DNA of 64,000 nt from Lysinibacillus sphaericus OT4b.31 (GTDB lineage Bacteria; Bacillota; Bacilli; Bacillales_A; Planococcaceae): positions 1,062,391 through 1,126,390 of the forward strand of contig NZ_KB933398.1 in NCBI RefSeq assembly GCF_000392615.1. Direction: 5' to 3'. Under the pieces are notes generated by a model that was given only the letters and a program-made list of their open reading frames with translations, ran no database searches and had not been told where the DNA came from. The position numbers were made by a program, and so were the translations under genes. Positions 10,640-21,324 of the stretch are shown in pieces (within the stretch, counting starts at the first letter, position 1; every line of letters begins with the position of its first letter).

Positions 10640-11167
10640 TTGAATTTTCGTGAAATGACAAAAGAACAATTAGCAGAAGAATCGTTAATTAACTTAACTT
10701 ATGCAATTTTAACTGAAAAGCGTGCCTCAGTGTCATTTAATGACCTGCTAACAATTATTAAAGAGCTTACTGGCTTTAGTGATGCTGATATTAAATCACG
10801 CTTGCTACAATTTTACACTGATATGAATGTGGATGGTCGCTTCTTATACAACCAAGAATCAGGTTGGGGTTTACGTGAATGGTTTAAGGTCGAACAAATT
10901 GAAGAAGAAACAGCTCCATCTGTTAAAACTCATAAGAAAAAATCAAAGGCTACTCTTGATGAAGACGATGACATTGAAGAAGATTTAGATGAAGAAGACA
11001 TCGACTTCGATGAAGATTATGAAGAATTTGTTGAAGAAGAAATCGATGAAGAAAAAGAAGAAATTGAATTTGAGGATGAAGAAGAAATCGAAGAAATCGA
11101 TGAAGAAATCGACGAAGACTTCATCGACGAAGACGAAGTAGATGAAGAGGAAGAGGAAGAAGCGTAA
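10640..11167 (+). CDS. rpoE: RNA polymerase delta subunit
   Basis: A 175-aa delta factor. The N-terminal HARE-HTH domain (residues about 1-85, ending in YTDMNVDGRFLY then WGLREWF) is typical. From about residue 110 the protein is an unbroken Asp/Glu-rich tail that mimics nucleic acid, displaces RNA from polymerase and speeds recycling. The start is placed at TTG 10640, 10 nt after AAAGGA; GTG 10631 lies too close to the SD, and an in-frame ATG at 10655 is also possible. As in Bacillus, rpoE immediately precedes pyrG. Confidence 0.92.
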   Translation: MNFREMTKEQLAEESLINLTYAILTEKRASVSFNDLLTIIKELTGFSDADIKSRLLQFYTDMNVDGRFLYNQESGWGLREWFKVEQIEEETAPSVKTHKKKSKATLDEDDDIEEDLDEEDIDFDEDYEEFVEEEIDEEKEEIEFEDEEEIEEIDEEIDEDFIDEDEVDEEEEEEA

Positions 11168-11219
11168 TTCGTAATTTTCTCTTTGAATTTTCTTACTTTT
11201 GTACAAGTAGTAAAAAATC

Positions 11220-11258
11220 TTGACTTCTTTCACGGTTCCGTTTAATCTTTTACTTGGG
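11220..11258 (+). promoter_or_regulatory. pyrG promoter with GGGCTCC initially transcribed region
   Basis: TTGACT (11220-11225), 17 nt, TAATCT (11243-11248), then a start site predicted at G11256 in GGGCTCC. This start sequence is that of Bacillus-type pyrG genes, in which low CTP causes polymerase to slip and add extra G residues to the transcript. Confidence 0.85.
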
Positions 11259-11292
11259 CTCCTTAAAAGAGGAGAAAGACCGTGTATGCAAT

Positions 11293-11332
11293 ACGCTCCC
11301 CCTGCAAACCTATGCAGGAGGAGCGTTTTTTT
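11293..11332 (+). terminator. pyrG attenuator terminator
   Basis: A 14-bp hairpin with one mismatch starts ACGCTCCCCC and ends GGAGGAGCGT, followed by seven T residues. The 5' arm has the C-rich CTCCCCC that a poly-G 5' end could pair with, forming the antiterminator. It lies 37 nt after the predicted start site. By analogy with B. subtilis it stops transcription when CTP is plentiful. Confidence 0.85.
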
Positions 11333-13379
<2,047 letters not shown>

Positions 13380-13389
13380 AAACCACAAG

Positions 13390-13428
13390 GAGTTGACTCA
13401 AATAATTTTTGAGTCAACTCTTTTCTTT
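13390..13428 (+). terminator. Intrinsic terminator after pyrG
   Basis: A 13-bp perfect stem GAGTTGACTCAAA/TTTGAGTCAACTC, 5-nt loop, then TTTTCTTT. Confidence 0.93.
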
Positions 13429-13476
13429 ATCAAAACGAAGTACAGTATAAAATAACAGAAGTCTCTATATGAACCC

Positions 13477-13598
13477 GTTGATTTCCGCTACGTCGGACGC
13501 TTTTCGGGGCATAATACAGTCTCCTCGACGCTATGCTCCTGTGGGGCCTTTTCGCTCATGCTATTTTTTCAGAAGTCACCGCCTGTGCCCCAATCAAC
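13477..13598. repeat. Dispersed GC-richer repeat with 7-bp inverted ends
   Basis: The segment opens with GTTGATTTCCGC and closes with CAATCAAC, so its ends are GTTGATT/AATCAAC inverted. The interior (CTCCTCGACGCTATGCTCCT, GTGGGGCCTT) resembles a dispersed repeat I know from Bacillales genomes, here decayed. It abuts the transposase remnant. Copy number elsewhere cannot be judged from this window. Confidence 0.55.
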
Positions 13599-13599
13599 T

Positions 13600-13927
13600 A
13601 GAGTAACCTATTCAATGACAACGAAAGAAGATAGAAGACAGTATAAATCCAATCCACTTCGATGCGCAAGTTGTCCGTTATTGACTCCATGTACGACAAG
13701 TAAGGATTATCGAAAAATCTTTGAACGTCCTATTTGGGCGCTTCATGTGGAAGAAGCCGATCATTTACATTATCAAAGTGACATGAAACAAATCTATGCG
13801 TCGAAATGAAACGATTGTACGTGTATTTGTAGATACGAAAGAAGAGCATGGTATGTGTTGGACAGTCTTACGAGGGATTAAAAAATATTTAAAAGAAAAA
13901 AGACTGGAAACAAACTCAATTTTTTGA
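13600..13927 (+). pseudogene. IS1182-type transposase C-terminal remnant, frameshifted
   Basis: The first part reads RRQYKSNPLRCASCPLLTPC, the cysteine-containing segment typical of IS1182-family transposases, and continues to MKQIYA. There the frame hits a stop (about 13806); the +1 frame from ATG 13796 continues as RRNETIVRVFVDTKEEHG then LRGIKKYL, the expected DDE-domain end. About three quarters of the gene is missing at the 5' side, where the dispersed repeat sits. No terminal inverted repeats or ORF of full length remain. Confidence 0.75.
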
Positions 13928-13942
13928 GTTTGTTTCCAGTCT
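13901..13942 (-). terminator. Strong hairpin terminator for the minus-strand DUF2529 gene
   Basis: A 19-bp perfect stem beginning AGACTGGAAACAAACTCAA with a 4-nt loop. Read on the minus strand it is followed by TTTTTCTTTT. It also covers the end of the transposase remnant. Confidence 0.85.
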
Positions 13943-14054
13943 GAAACTCCCATGTGAAGGGAGCTTTTCACGTTTAGAGCTTTAGTGTGATTTGTCCTAC
14001 CATAGTGGGCAGTAAACTTAATTTGCAAGTATTCATCACCCTCGAACTAAGCAC

Positions 14055-14585
14055 TTATAGTTCTTCTTCATTGAGTCCGAGCATTTCATCATATGCGATC
14101 TTTACAGCCTCATAGATAAAAAGAGCGGCAATTGCATGTGGAACAACAATGCGTTCACCCAAGTCGTTAGGTAGTAAGCCACCACGCATACGGGTAGAGA
14201 TATATGTATACGCTAAATCCGCTAACGGATTATCAGAATTAGCTACTTCACTAGCTACTGCTGCAAATGGAATAAAACTATTATTTAATTTTTGTGCTAA
14301 TGCTAAGGCATCCCGATCCTGTGCACTACGCGTAAAGATACACACACGATCAACTTCACTCACTACAGTATTATCAGTCCATGGTAACAGCTTAGAAAAT
14401 TGTTCCACACCTTGGCGTGCATTTAATTCGACAACTTGCATTTCACCAAAGCAAGCAAAATAAACATGGCCTACCCCGATACCTGCTTGTGCAAGTAATC
14501 TTGCTGTTTCTTCGATAGCTTCTTCTTCGCTTTGTGTTATTCTTTGAAGAAGTCCACTTAGTTGAGTCGTTAGAATTTTTGACAT
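14055..14585 (-). CDS. ywjG: DUF2529 family protein (YwjG-like)
   Basis: A 176-aa protein matching what I recall of the YwjG/DUF2529 family, whose fold is related to SIS sugar-isomerase domains. Features visible are a GVGHVYFACFGEMQVVE segment and a C-terminal ERIVVPHAIAALFIYEAVK helix. It is the only minus-strand gene in the core region and sits between pyrG and spo0F as in B. subtilis. Minus-strand GAGGTGG lies 4 nt before the ATG. Function is unknown. Confidence 0.75.
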   Translation of the reverse strand: MSKILTTQLSGLLQRITQSEEEAIEETARLLAQAGIGVGHVYFACFGEMQVVELNARQGVEQFSKLLPWTDNTVVSEVDRVCIFTRSAQDRDALALAQKLNNSFIPFAAVASEVANSDNPLADLAYTYISTRMRGGLLPNDLGERIVVPHAIAALFIYEAVKIAYDEMLGLNEEEL

Positions 14586-14603
14586 GGTTCCACCTCATTC
14601 AAT

Positions 14604-14632
14604 ATTATATGTTTGAAATAAGTATAAAGCAA
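14604..14632 (-). promoter_or_regulatory. Sigma-A promoter for ywjG
   Basis: On the minus strand TTGCTT, 17 nt, TATAAT, ending 19 nt before the ATG. It is divergent from spo0F. Confidence 0.65.
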
Positions 14633-14747
14633 AAGCAATAGCAGATAATTTATAATACTAGAAGGTATTAAGATTTTAAAGGAGAATTATACATATTATA
14701 GGATGCTTTTGTACAAGCATAATAATTCAAAAAGGGCGGAATGAAAT

Positions 14748-15122
14748 GTGAAACGATTACTAATTGTCGATGATCAGCAAGGCATTCGTTTGCTTTTAAA
14801 TGAAGTGTTAAAGAAGGAAGGTTACATTACATATTTAGCAGCGAATGGTGTGGAAGCACTACGTTATGCAGAAGAAGAAGAAATAGATTGTGTATTACTA
14901 GACATGAAGATCCCTGGAATGGATGGCATTGAAATATTAAAGCATTTAAAAGAGAAATGGCCACAAACCCCGGTCTTTATGATGACTGCTTATGGTGAAC
15001 TAGACGTTGTTCAGGAAGCTCTGGAATTAGGGGCTATTCGTTACTTTACAAAACCTTTTGATATTTTTGAAGTACGTGATGAGGTCAATAAAACATTAAA
15101 AGGTCAAACCAACAGGCAGTGA
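14748..15122 (+). CDS. spo0F: Sporulation phosphorelay response regulator Spo0F
   Basis: A 124-aa single-domain receiver with no output domain. The acidic pair D8/D9 is in LLIVDDQQGIRLLL, the phosphoacceptor is D52 in LLDMKIPGMDG, the conserved Thr is in MMTAYGE and K102 is in TKPFD. It takes phosphate from sporulation kinases and passes it to Spo0B and then Spo0A. GTG is the likely start with GGGCGGAA upstream. The 160-nt upstream region has AAAGGAGAAT (14678-14687), weakly like a sigma-H -35, and no clear Spo0A box; regulation is not resolved. The stop lies inside the terminator stem-loop. Confidence 0.95.
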   Translation: MKRLLIVDDQQGIRLLLNEVLKKEGYITYLAANGVEALRYAEEEEIDCVLLDMKIPGMDGIEILKHLKEKWPQTPVFMMTAYGELDVVQEALELGAIRYFTKPFDIFEVRDEVNKTLKGQTNRQ

Positions 15123-15141
15123 TAAACATTGCCTGTTTTTC
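15111..15141 (+). terminator. spo0F terminator overlapping its stop codon
   Basis: AACAGGCA/TGCCTGTT, 8-bp stem, loop of 11 nt containing the stop codon, then TTTTT. Confidence 0.8.
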
Positions 15142-15222
15142 ACTGCTGTTAAATAGCATAGACATAGAACTTCGATGTTACCGCTGCGAATATCACTTCA
15201 CTTTCTTGTTGAAAAAAATTGC

Positions 15223-15448
15223 ACCTGCTGCTTCGTGTGCACTTCGCTTTCGGTCCAGAAAACATGGGCGCTGTCGCTACGTTGTCACTTCGCTTTCGCG
15301 CAGAAAATAGAGAACGCTGAAAATACTTTTCATTTTGTACCTGCTGCTTCGTGTGCACTTCGCTTTCGGTCCAGAAAACATGGGCGCTGTCGCTACGTTG
15401 TCACTTCGCTTTTGCGCAGAAAATAGAGAACGCTGAAAATACTTTTCA
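15223..15448. repeat. Two-copy direct repeat of 110 bp between spo0F and fbaA
   Basis: Copy 1 (15223-15332) and copy 2 (15339-15448) are offset by 116 bp and differ at one base that I can find (CTTTCGCGC versus CTTTTGCGC). Each holds CACTTCGCTTTCG motifs twice. The right end of each copy carries the 5' arm of the fbaA-upstream terminator (GAGAACGCTGAAAA), but only copy 2 is followed by the 3' arm. Confidence 0.95.
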
Positions 15449-15465
15449 GCGTTCTCTATTTTTGC
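15424..15465 (+). terminator. Intrinsic terminator upstream of fbaA
   Basis: A 15-bp perfect stem AGAGAACGCTGAAAA/TTTTCAGCGTTCTCT with a 3-nt loop and ATTTTTG. It is a second stop signal behind spo0F. Confidence 0.88.
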
Positions 15466-15522
15466 TATGATTGAATAGCACATTTATGTATAAAGAATAG
15501 TCCTATAAGGAGGATTTTTACT

Positions 15523-16377
15523 ATGGCATTGGTATCTATGAAAGAGATGTTAATTAAGGCGAAGGCAGAAGGTTATGCAGTTGGTCAATTCAACATCAAC
15601 AACCTTGAATGGACGCAAGCAATTTTACAAGCAGCAGAAGAAGAGAAATCACCGGTAATCCTAGGCGTATCTGAAGGTGCGGGTAAATATATGGGCGGCT
15701 TTATCGCCGTAGTTCAAATGGTACAAGGCTTAATGGAATCATACGGTATAACTGTTCCAGTAGCTATTCATCTTGATCACGGCTCAAGTTTTGATAAATG
15801 TAAAGAAGCGATTGATGCAGGTTTCACTTCTGTTATGATTGATGCTTCACATCACTCATTTGAAGAAAACATCGACATCACTTCAAAAGTGGTTGAATAC
15901 GCTCACGCTAAAAGAGTATCTGTCGAAGCGGAACTTGGAACAGTTGGTGGCGACGAAGATGGTGTAATCGGTGGTATCATGTATGCTGATCCTGAAGAAT
16001 GCCGTAAAATGGTTGAGTTAACAGATATTGACTGCTTAGCTCCGGCACTTGGTTCTGTGCATGGTCCTTACAAAGGTGAACCTAACCTAGGTTTTAAAGA
16101 AATGGAAGAAATCTCTAAATTAGCAGATCTTCCGTTAGTATTACATGGTGGTACAGGTATCCCAACAAAAGATATTCAACGCTCGATTTCATTAGGTACA
16201 GCAAAAATAAACGTCAATACTGAAAATCAAATCGCTGCTACAAAAGTTATCCGTGAAATCCTTGACAATGATAAGGTTGTTTACGATCCTCGTAAATTCT
16301 TAGCACCAGCACGTGAGGCGATTAAAGCAACCGTTACTGGTAAAATTCGCGAATTCGGCAGTTCACAAAAAGCATAA
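15523..16377 (+). CDS. fbaA: Class II fructose-1,6-bisphosphate aldolase
   Basis: A 284-aa zinc-dependent aldolase of glycolysis and gluconeogenesis. Zinc ligands are seen in HLDHGSSF, in the segment [10 protein letters not shown] and in [20 protein letters not shown] and [11 protein letters not shown] are family blocks. AAGGAGG precedes the ATG. Its neighbours tal and glpX also act on sugar phosphates, but a terminator separates fbaA from tal. Confidence 0.96.
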   Translation: MALVSMKEMLIKAKAEGYAVGQFNINNLEWTQAILQAAEEEKSPVILGVSEGAGKYMGGFIAVVQMVQGLMESYGITVPVAIHLDHGSSFDKCKEAIDAGFTSVMIDASHHSFEENIDITSKVVEYAHAKRVSVEAELGTVGGDEDGVIGGIMYADPEECRKMVELTDIDCLAPALGSVHGPYKGEPNLGFKEMEEISKLADLPLVLHGGTGIPTKDIQRSISLGTAKINVNTENQIAATKVIREILDNDKVVYDPRKFLAPAREAIKATVTGKIREFGSSQKA

Positions 16378-16423
16378 TTTTTGCATCTAATATGGTACAA
16401 AAGCATAGATGAATACACATAAT

Positions 16424-16466
16424 AAGAGAAGTGTTGATGCTTGTAGTCGACCTTCTCTTGTTTTTG
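16424..16466 (+). terminator. Intrinsic terminator after fbaA
   Basis: AAGAGAAG/CTTCTCTT stem with a 20-nt loop and GTTTTTG tail. Confidence 0.7.
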
Positions 16467-16528
16467 AAATAACAACTTTTTAACAGATATTTAATAATTT
16501 AAGAAAATAGGGTTTGGGAGGAAATTAT

Positions 16529-17179
16529 ATGAAATTTTTTATTGATACAGCTAACTTTGACGAGATTAAAGAAGCACATGCATGGGGTATTTTATCGGGC
16601 GTTACAACAAACCCTTCATTAGTTGCTAAAGAAGAAAACGTATCATTCCACGATCGACTACGTGAGATTGCAGAGCTAGTAGATGGATCAGTAAGTGGGG
16701 AAGTCATTGCACTGGATGCTGAAGGTATGATTAAAGAAGGACTGGAACTGGCTGCCATAGCACCAAATATTACTGTTAAATTACCTATGACACCAGCTGG
16801 CTTAGAAGCATGTCGTTTCTTTGCGAACAAAGGCATCAAAACCAATGTAACATTAATTTTCAGTGCAAACCAAGCGTTAATGGCCGCTCGTGCAGGTGCT
16901 ACATATGTATCACCATTTATCGGTCGTTTAGATGATATTGGACTAAATGGTGTAGAGCTTATTGAAACTATCGCAGATATTTTCACAATCCATAATATCG
17001 ACACGCAAATTATCGCAGCTTCTATTCGTCACCCGCAACACGTAACGGCAGCAGCACTCGCAGGTGCGCATATTTCAACAACTCCATATAAAGTATTAAA
17101 GCAGCTTTTCCATCATCCATTAACGGAAAAAGGAATTGAAGGATTTTTAGCGGATTGGAATAAGAGAAAAGGCGAATAA
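16529..17179 (+). CDS. tal: Transaldolase, small TalC/fructose-6-phosphate aldolase subfamily
   Basis: 216 aa, the length of the short transaldolase subfamily. [13 protein letters not shown] at the N-terminus, GVTTNPSL and the Schiff-base lysine K84 in ITVKLPMT are diagnostic. It moves dihydroxyacetone units in the non-oxidative pentose phosphate pathway. ATG 16529 follows GGGAGGAAATT; the TTG at 16514 lies in front of this SD and is rejected. Only 60 nt separate it from murAB, with no terminator, so the two are probably cotranscribed. Confidence 0.94.
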   Translation: MKFFIDTANFDEIKEAHAWGILSGVTTNPSLVAKEENVSFHDRLREIAELVDGSVSGEVIALDAEGMIKEGLELAAIAPNITVKLPMTPAGLEACRFFANKGIKTNVTLIFSANQALMAARAGATYVSPFIGRLDDIGLNGVELIETIADIFTIHNIDTQIIAASIRHPQHVTAAALAGAHISTTPYKVLKQLFHHPLTEKGIEGFLADWNKRKGE

Positions 17180-17239
17180 TAAGATTATAAAGTGAGCCAG
17201 ACGCAAAAATTACTTTCCAATCATGAGGGAGAACGCAAA

Positions 17240-18526
17240 ATGGATGTATACAAAATTACAGGCGAAAATCGTCTAAGAGGTACAATTAAAGTTAGTGGTG
17301 CAAAAAATAGTGCAGTCGCCTTAATTCCAGCATCAATTTTGGCGAACTCTCCAGTGACTATTGGAGGGATACCAGAAATTTCAGATGCTTGGACTTTGAA
17401 GGCGCTATTAGAAGAAATTGGCGGAGAAGTGTCTTTTGAGGACGGTAAAATGACTATTGATCCGTCTGATATGATTGCACTTCCATTGCCGAATGGTAAC
17501 GTGAAAAAACTCCGTGCTTCCTATTATCTAATGGGGGCAATGCTTGGTCGTTTTAAAAAAGCTGTGATTGGTTTACCGGGAGGCTGTTTCCTAGGACCGC
17601 GTCCAATTGATCAGCATATAAAAGGTTTTGAGGCACTTGGAGCTAAAATTACAAATGAGCATGGAGCAATCTATTTACGTGCGGATGAATTAATTGGCGC
17701 AAAAATTTATTTAGACGTTGCCAGTGTTGGAGCAACAATTAACATTATGTTGGCCGCTGTACGTGCAAAAGGGCGTACAGTTATTGAAAATGCGGCGAAA
17801 GAGCCTGAAATTATCGATGTTGCAACACTTCTTACCAACATGGGAGCCAATATTAAAGGGGCAGGTACGAGTGTAATACGTATTGACGGTGTTGAGGAGC
17901 TACACGGCACAGAGCATACGATTATCCCTGATCGAATTGAAGCAGCAACCTTTATGATTATGGCGGCTGCAGTTGGCGATGGCATTACCATAGATAACGT
18001 CATTCCACTACATTTAGAGGCAATTACAGCAAAGCTTCGTGAAATGGGTGTGAAAATTGAAATTGGTGAGGAAAGTATTTTTGTTCCGAAAACGGACCTT
18101 ACTACATTGCAAGCAGTTGATGTCAAAACGTTAGTGTATCCTGGATTCCCTACGGATATTCAGCAGCCACTTTCTGTGTTGATGTCCCAGGCACTCGGTT
18201 CCTCAAAGGTAACAGACACAATATATACAGCCCGTTTTAAGCATATAGATGAACTTCGTCGTATGAATGCAAATGCACGTGTCGAAGGAAATACAGCGAT
18301 TATCTCTGGCCCAAATAAATTACATGGCTCAAATGTGACAGCGACAGACCTTCGCGCTGGTGCAGCTTTAGTATTAGCTGGATTATTAGCTGAAGGTGAA
18401 ACTGAAATTCACGATATCTATCACATTGAACGAGGCTATAGCTCACTTATTGAAAAATTACGTGATTTAGGCGCAGATATTCGACGTGAGACAATAATGG
18501 TCGGTGTAGCTGAGCTAAAGGAATAA
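17240..18526 (+). CDS. murAB: UDP-N-acetylglucosamine 1-carboxyvinyltransferase, MurAB type
   Basis: 428 aa. It transfers enolpyruvate from PEP to UDP-GlcNAc, the first committed step of peptidoglycan synthesis, and is the fosfomycin target. Catalytic C116 is in [13 protein letters not shown] and K22-N23 are in SGAKNS. This copy lies in the fbaA-glpX group, as MurAB does in B. subtilis; the primary copy MurAA is at 54056. GAGGGAG precedes ATG 17240; a start at 17192 would add an atypical N-terminus. Confidence 0.94.
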   Translation: MDVYKITGENRLRGTIKVSGAKNSAVALIPASILANSPVTIGGIPEISDAWTLKALLEEIGGEVSFEDGKMTIDPSDMIALPLPNGNVKKLRASYYLMGAMLGRFKKAVIGLPGGCFLGPRPIDQHIKGFEALGAKITNEHGAIYLRADELIGAKIYLDVASVGATINIMLAAVRAKGRTVIENAAKEPEIIDVATLLTNMGANIKGAGTSVIRIDGVEELHGTEHTIIPDRIEAATFMIMAAAVGDGITIDNVIPLHLEAITAKLREMGVKIEIGEESIFVPKTDLTTLQAVDVKTLVYPGFPTDIQQPLSVLMSQALGSSKVTDTIYTARFKHIDELRRMNANARVEGNTAIISGPNKLHGSNVTATDLRAGAALVLAGLLAEGETEIHDIYHIERGYSSLIEKLRDLGADIRRETIMVGVAELKE

Positions 18527-18621
18527 TGTGTGGTAAAAGTTTTGAGCCAATTATGTTACAATAGAGGTAATTTGAATGTTTCGGCGAATGAAATATGCCG
18601 TTAACGGGAGGAAAAACAACA

Positions 18622-19578
18622 ATGGAACGTAGTTTATCGATGGAAGTAGTACGAGTAACAGAGGCAGCAGCAATCGCATCCGGGAAATGGATGGGTCGCG
18701 GTTTGAAAATTGAGGCAGATGATGCAGCAACGACAGCAATGCGCTCAATGTTCGATACAATTCCAATGCATGCTACAGTAGTAATTGGTGAAGGTGAAAT
18801 GGACGAAGCGCCAATGCTTTATATTGGAGAAGAGCTTGGCCTTCGTAATGGTGGTCCTCAAGTAGATATTGCAGTTGACCCTTTAGAAGGTACGAATATT
18901 GTGGCTAAAGGTACAAATGGTGCAATGACGGTACTAGCTATTGCAGATAAAGGTAATCTATTAAATGCACCTGATATGTATATGGAGAAAATTGCAGTAG
19001 GACCAGAAGCGGCAGGGAAAGTTGATATTAATGCTTCAGTTACTTATAACTTATTACAAGTAGCAAAAGCAAAAAATAAAGATATTTCAGACGTGGTAGC
19101 TACTCTATTAGACCGTCCACGCCATCAAGCAATTGTAGATGAAATTCGTGAGGCTGGAGCTCGAATTAAATTTATCCAAGATGGCGATGTTGGGGCAGCC
19201 ATTAACACCGCTTTCGATGAAACAGGCATTGATATTATGTTCGGAATGGGCGGTGCACCAGAAGGTGTAATTTCTGCTGTTGCATTAAAATGCCTAGGTG
19301 GAGACTTCCAAGCGAAACTAGTGCCAGAAGATGAGGAACAGCTAGAGCGTTGCAAAAAAATGGGCGTAGATGTTGAAAAAGTTCTTTACTTAGATGACCT
19401 AGTAAAAGGGGACGATGCAATTTTCGCAGCAACCGCTGTAACAGATTGCGAGCTATTAAAAGGAGTTCAGTATAAAGGTGCCTACGCATTAACACATTCA
19501 GTAGTTATGCGAGCGAAATCAGGTACTGTCCGTTTTGTAGAAGGTCGTCACGCTCTTGAGAAAAAACCTAGCTATTAA
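18622..19578 (+). CDS. glpX: Class II fructose-1,6-bisphosphatase
   Basis: 318 aa, the usual GlpX length. Metal and phosphate-site motifs are [11 protein letters not shown] (near residue 56) and [12 protein letters not shown], and MGGAPEGV follows further on. It hydrolyses fructose-1,6-bisphosphate in gluconeogenesis. ATG 18622 has GGGAGG about 9 nt upstream; an in-frame ATG at 18595 has no SD. Confidence 0.95.
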   Translation: MERSLSMEVVRVTEAAAIASGKWMGRGLKIEADDAATTAMRSMFDTIPMHATVVIGEGEMDEAPMLYIGEELGLRNGGPQVDIAVDPLEGTNIVAKGTNGAMTVLAIADKGNLLNAPDMYMEKIAVGPEAAGKVDINASVTYNLLQVAKAKNKDISDVVATLLDRPRHQAIVDEIREAGARIKFIQDGDVGAAINTAFDETGIDIMFGMGGAPEGVISAVALKCLGGDFQAKLVPEDEEQLERCKKMGVDVEKVLYLDDLVKGDDAIFAATAVTDCELLKGVQYKGAYALTHSVVMRAKSGTVRFVEGRHALEKKPSY

Positions 19579-19598
19579 TAATAATTTCTTCTAAAATA

Positions 19599-19636
19599 TA
19601 CCTAGCGCATCTTTTTGTGCTAGGTACCTTCTTCTT
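19599..19636 (+). terminator. Terminator-like hairpin after glpX
   Basis: TACCTAGCGCA/TGTGCTAGGTA, 11 bp with one G-U, followed by CCTTCTTCTT, a weak T tract. Confidence 0.65.
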
Positions 19637-19912
19637 AATTTAAACCATCCCATAGTTTATAAGGCAATGTTATACTCCAATGTTTTGTATGGTTGATTGG
19701 AGAGTAGCTGTAGCTCTACTCTTAAGGGATTAGCAGTGAAGCTAAGACCTTTATATGTAGTGCAAAGCGGAGATGCGGCTTAGCCACTACCCCCTAGGAA
19801 ATAGAGCGTATTACAGGTACAGATATCAACCGTTTTAACAGAGCCTTTCGTAAAAACTTCAATGATAACCCCACAAAAGCAATATATTTTGAAAAAGACT
19901 GGAGTTGTGCAT
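19637..19912 (+). promoter_or_regulatory. Long leader region of rho
   Basis: No gene is visible. Two hairpins stand out: AGAGTAG/CTACTCT around 19698-19721 and GTAGTG/CACTAC around 19757-19790 with an inner AAGC/GCTT. B. subtilis rho has a leader of roughly 290 nt and is autoregulated by Rho, so a long leader is expected. A segment starting ATTGGAGAG with AAGCTAAGACC also occurs before the permease gene at 26470. Confidence 0.45.
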
Positions 19913-21196
19913 ATGTCTGCATTGACAATCGCTCAATTAGAAAACATGACGTTAAAAGAGCTTTACGCCCTCGCACGCCAATATAAAATTTCATATTATA
20001 GCAAGCTAACAAAAAAAGAATTAATATTTGCTATTTTGAAAACGCGTTCCGAACAAGAGGGTTATTTTTTCATGGAGGGAGTACTTGAAATTGTTTCGCA
20101 GGAGGGCTTTGGCTTCCTTCGCCCAATTAACTACTCGCCAAGTAAAGAGGATATTTATATTTCTGCTTCTCAAATTCGACGCTTTGACCTCCGTAATGGG
20201 GACAAGGTATCTGGTAAAGTACGTCCACCTAAAGAAAATGAACGCTACTACGGTCTGCTACAAGTAGACGCTGTAAATGGTGAAGACCCTGAAGTTGCAA
20301 AAGAACGTGTGCATTTCCCGGCATTAACGCCGTTATATCCTGATCGACAAATCAAGCTTGAAACAACGCAGCAAAATTTATCGACTCGTATTATGGATTT
20401 AGTGGCACCTGTAGGTTTTGGCCAACGTGGTTTAATTGTAGCGCCTCCAAAAGCAGGGAAAACATCATTATTAAAAGAAATAGCGAATGCAATTACTACG
20501 AATTATCCGGAAGCAGAGTTAATTGTATTACTTATTGATGAACGTCCTGAGGAAGTAACGGATATTGAACGGTCTGTGAATGCAGATGTAGTTAGTTCTA
20601 CTTTCGATGAGGTACCAGAAAATCACGTGAAGGTTGCAGAGATCGTTTTAGAGCGTGCACGTCGTTTAGTCGAGCATAAACGTGACGTAATTATATTAAT
20701 GGATTCCATTACCCGTTTAGCACGTGCTTATAACTTAGTTATTCCACCAAGTGGTCGTACACTATCAGGTGGTATTGACCCTGCTGCTTTTCATAGACCT
20801 AAACGTTTCTTCGGTTCTGCCCGTAATATAGAAGAAGGTGGTAGCTTAACAATTTTAGCTACGGCTTTAGTCGACACTGGCTCACGAATGGACGAAGTCA
20901 TCTATGAAGAATTTAAAGGAACAGGGAATCTAGAACTTCACCTAGATCGCCAATTAGCAGAGCGTCGTATTTTCCCTGCGCTTGATATTCGTCGTTCAGG
21001 TACACGTAAGGAAGAGCTGCTTCTTGCACCTGAACAACTAGAAAAACTATGGGCAATTCGAAAAACATTTTCAGATGCACAAGATTTTTCAGAGCGTTTC
21101 TTGAAGAAGTTACGCACAACAAAATCAAACGAAGAATTTTTCGAGAAGCTAAATGAAGATATGAAGAAAGCAACAAAAGGTAAAGGTTTACTATAA
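19913..21196 (+). CDS. rho: Transcription termination factor Rho
   Basis: 427 aa. The N-terminal helical domain is followed by the cold-shock-like RNA-binding domain (about residues 50-120, EGFGFLRP then [12 protein letters not shown]). The hexameric RecA-type ATPase follows, with Walker [11 protein letters not shown], the segment [13 protein letters not shown] and Q-loop region [11 protein letters not shown]. It ends antisense and untranslated transcription. ATG 19913 is used because family members start with [10 protein letters not shown]-like sequence; 51 nt of upstream open frame is not conserved. Confidence 0.97.
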   Translation: MSALTIAQLENMTLKELYALARQYKISYYSKLTKKELIFAILKTRSEQEGYFFMEGVLEIVSQEGFGFLRPINYSPSKEDIYISASQIRRFDLRNGDKVSGKVRPPKENERYYGLLQVDAVNGEDPEVAKERVHFPALTPLYPDRQIKLETTQQNLSTRIMDLVAPVGFGQRGLIVAPPKAGKTSLLKEIANAITTNYPEAELIVLLIDERPEEVTDIERSVNADVVSSTFDEVPENHVKVAEIVLERARRLVEHKRDVIILMDSITRLARAYNLVIPPSGRTLSGGIDPAAFHRPKRFFGSARNIEEGGSLTILATALVDTGSRMDEVIYEEFKGTGNLELHLDRQLAERRIFPALDIRRSGTRKEELLLAPEQLEKLWAIRKTFSDAQDFSERFLKKLRTTKSNEEFFEKLNEDMKKATKGKGLL

Positions 21197-21200
21197 CTAT

Positions 21201-21247
21201 AAAAAATCACCATTGACTAGAATTAGTTAGTGGTGATTTTTTTTGTT
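21201..21247 (+). terminator. Intrinsic terminator after rho
   Basis: AAAATCACCA/TGGTGATTTT with an inner ACTA/TAGT extension and a run of T. Confidence 0.9.
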
Positions 21248-21259
21248 TTGAAAGATCAA

Positions 21260-21288
21260 TTGAAATTGATAATCGTTATCAATATAAT
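21260..21288 (+). promoter_or_regulatory. Sigma-A promoter with Fur box inside the spacer
   Basis: TTGAAA (21260-21265), 17 nt, TATAAT (21283-21288). The spacer holds TGATAATCGTTATCA (21267-21281), one mismatch from the 7-1-7 Fur core. Fur-Fe bound here would block polymerase directly, so the AraC-lipoprotein gene should be iron-repressed. Confidence 0.9.
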
Positions 21289-21324
21289 TGACATAGAACT
21301 ATTTCATTTCAAAAGGAGAAAGAT

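Noticed and set aside
10985-11167. Unusual repeat-coded acidic stretch in rpoE
   Set aside because: The Asp/Glu run is the normal delta-subunit tail, not a frameshift or repeat expansion.
14678-14705. Sigma-H promoter of spo0F
   Set aside because: AAAGGAGAAT fits the -35 loosely, but no GAAT-type -10 lies at the right distance, so it is not listed as a feature.
15223-15448. CRISPR array
   Set aside because: Only two long copies with a 6-nt gap; there are no spacers and no cas genes.
19687-19746. 18-codon peptide frame in the rho leader
   Set aside because: No SD in front of its ATG and no sign of conservation that can be judged here.
19637-19912. T-box or known riboswitch in the rho leader
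   Set aside because: No T-box sequence (GGGTGGNACCGCG type) and no aptamer core that I recognise; only generic hairpins.
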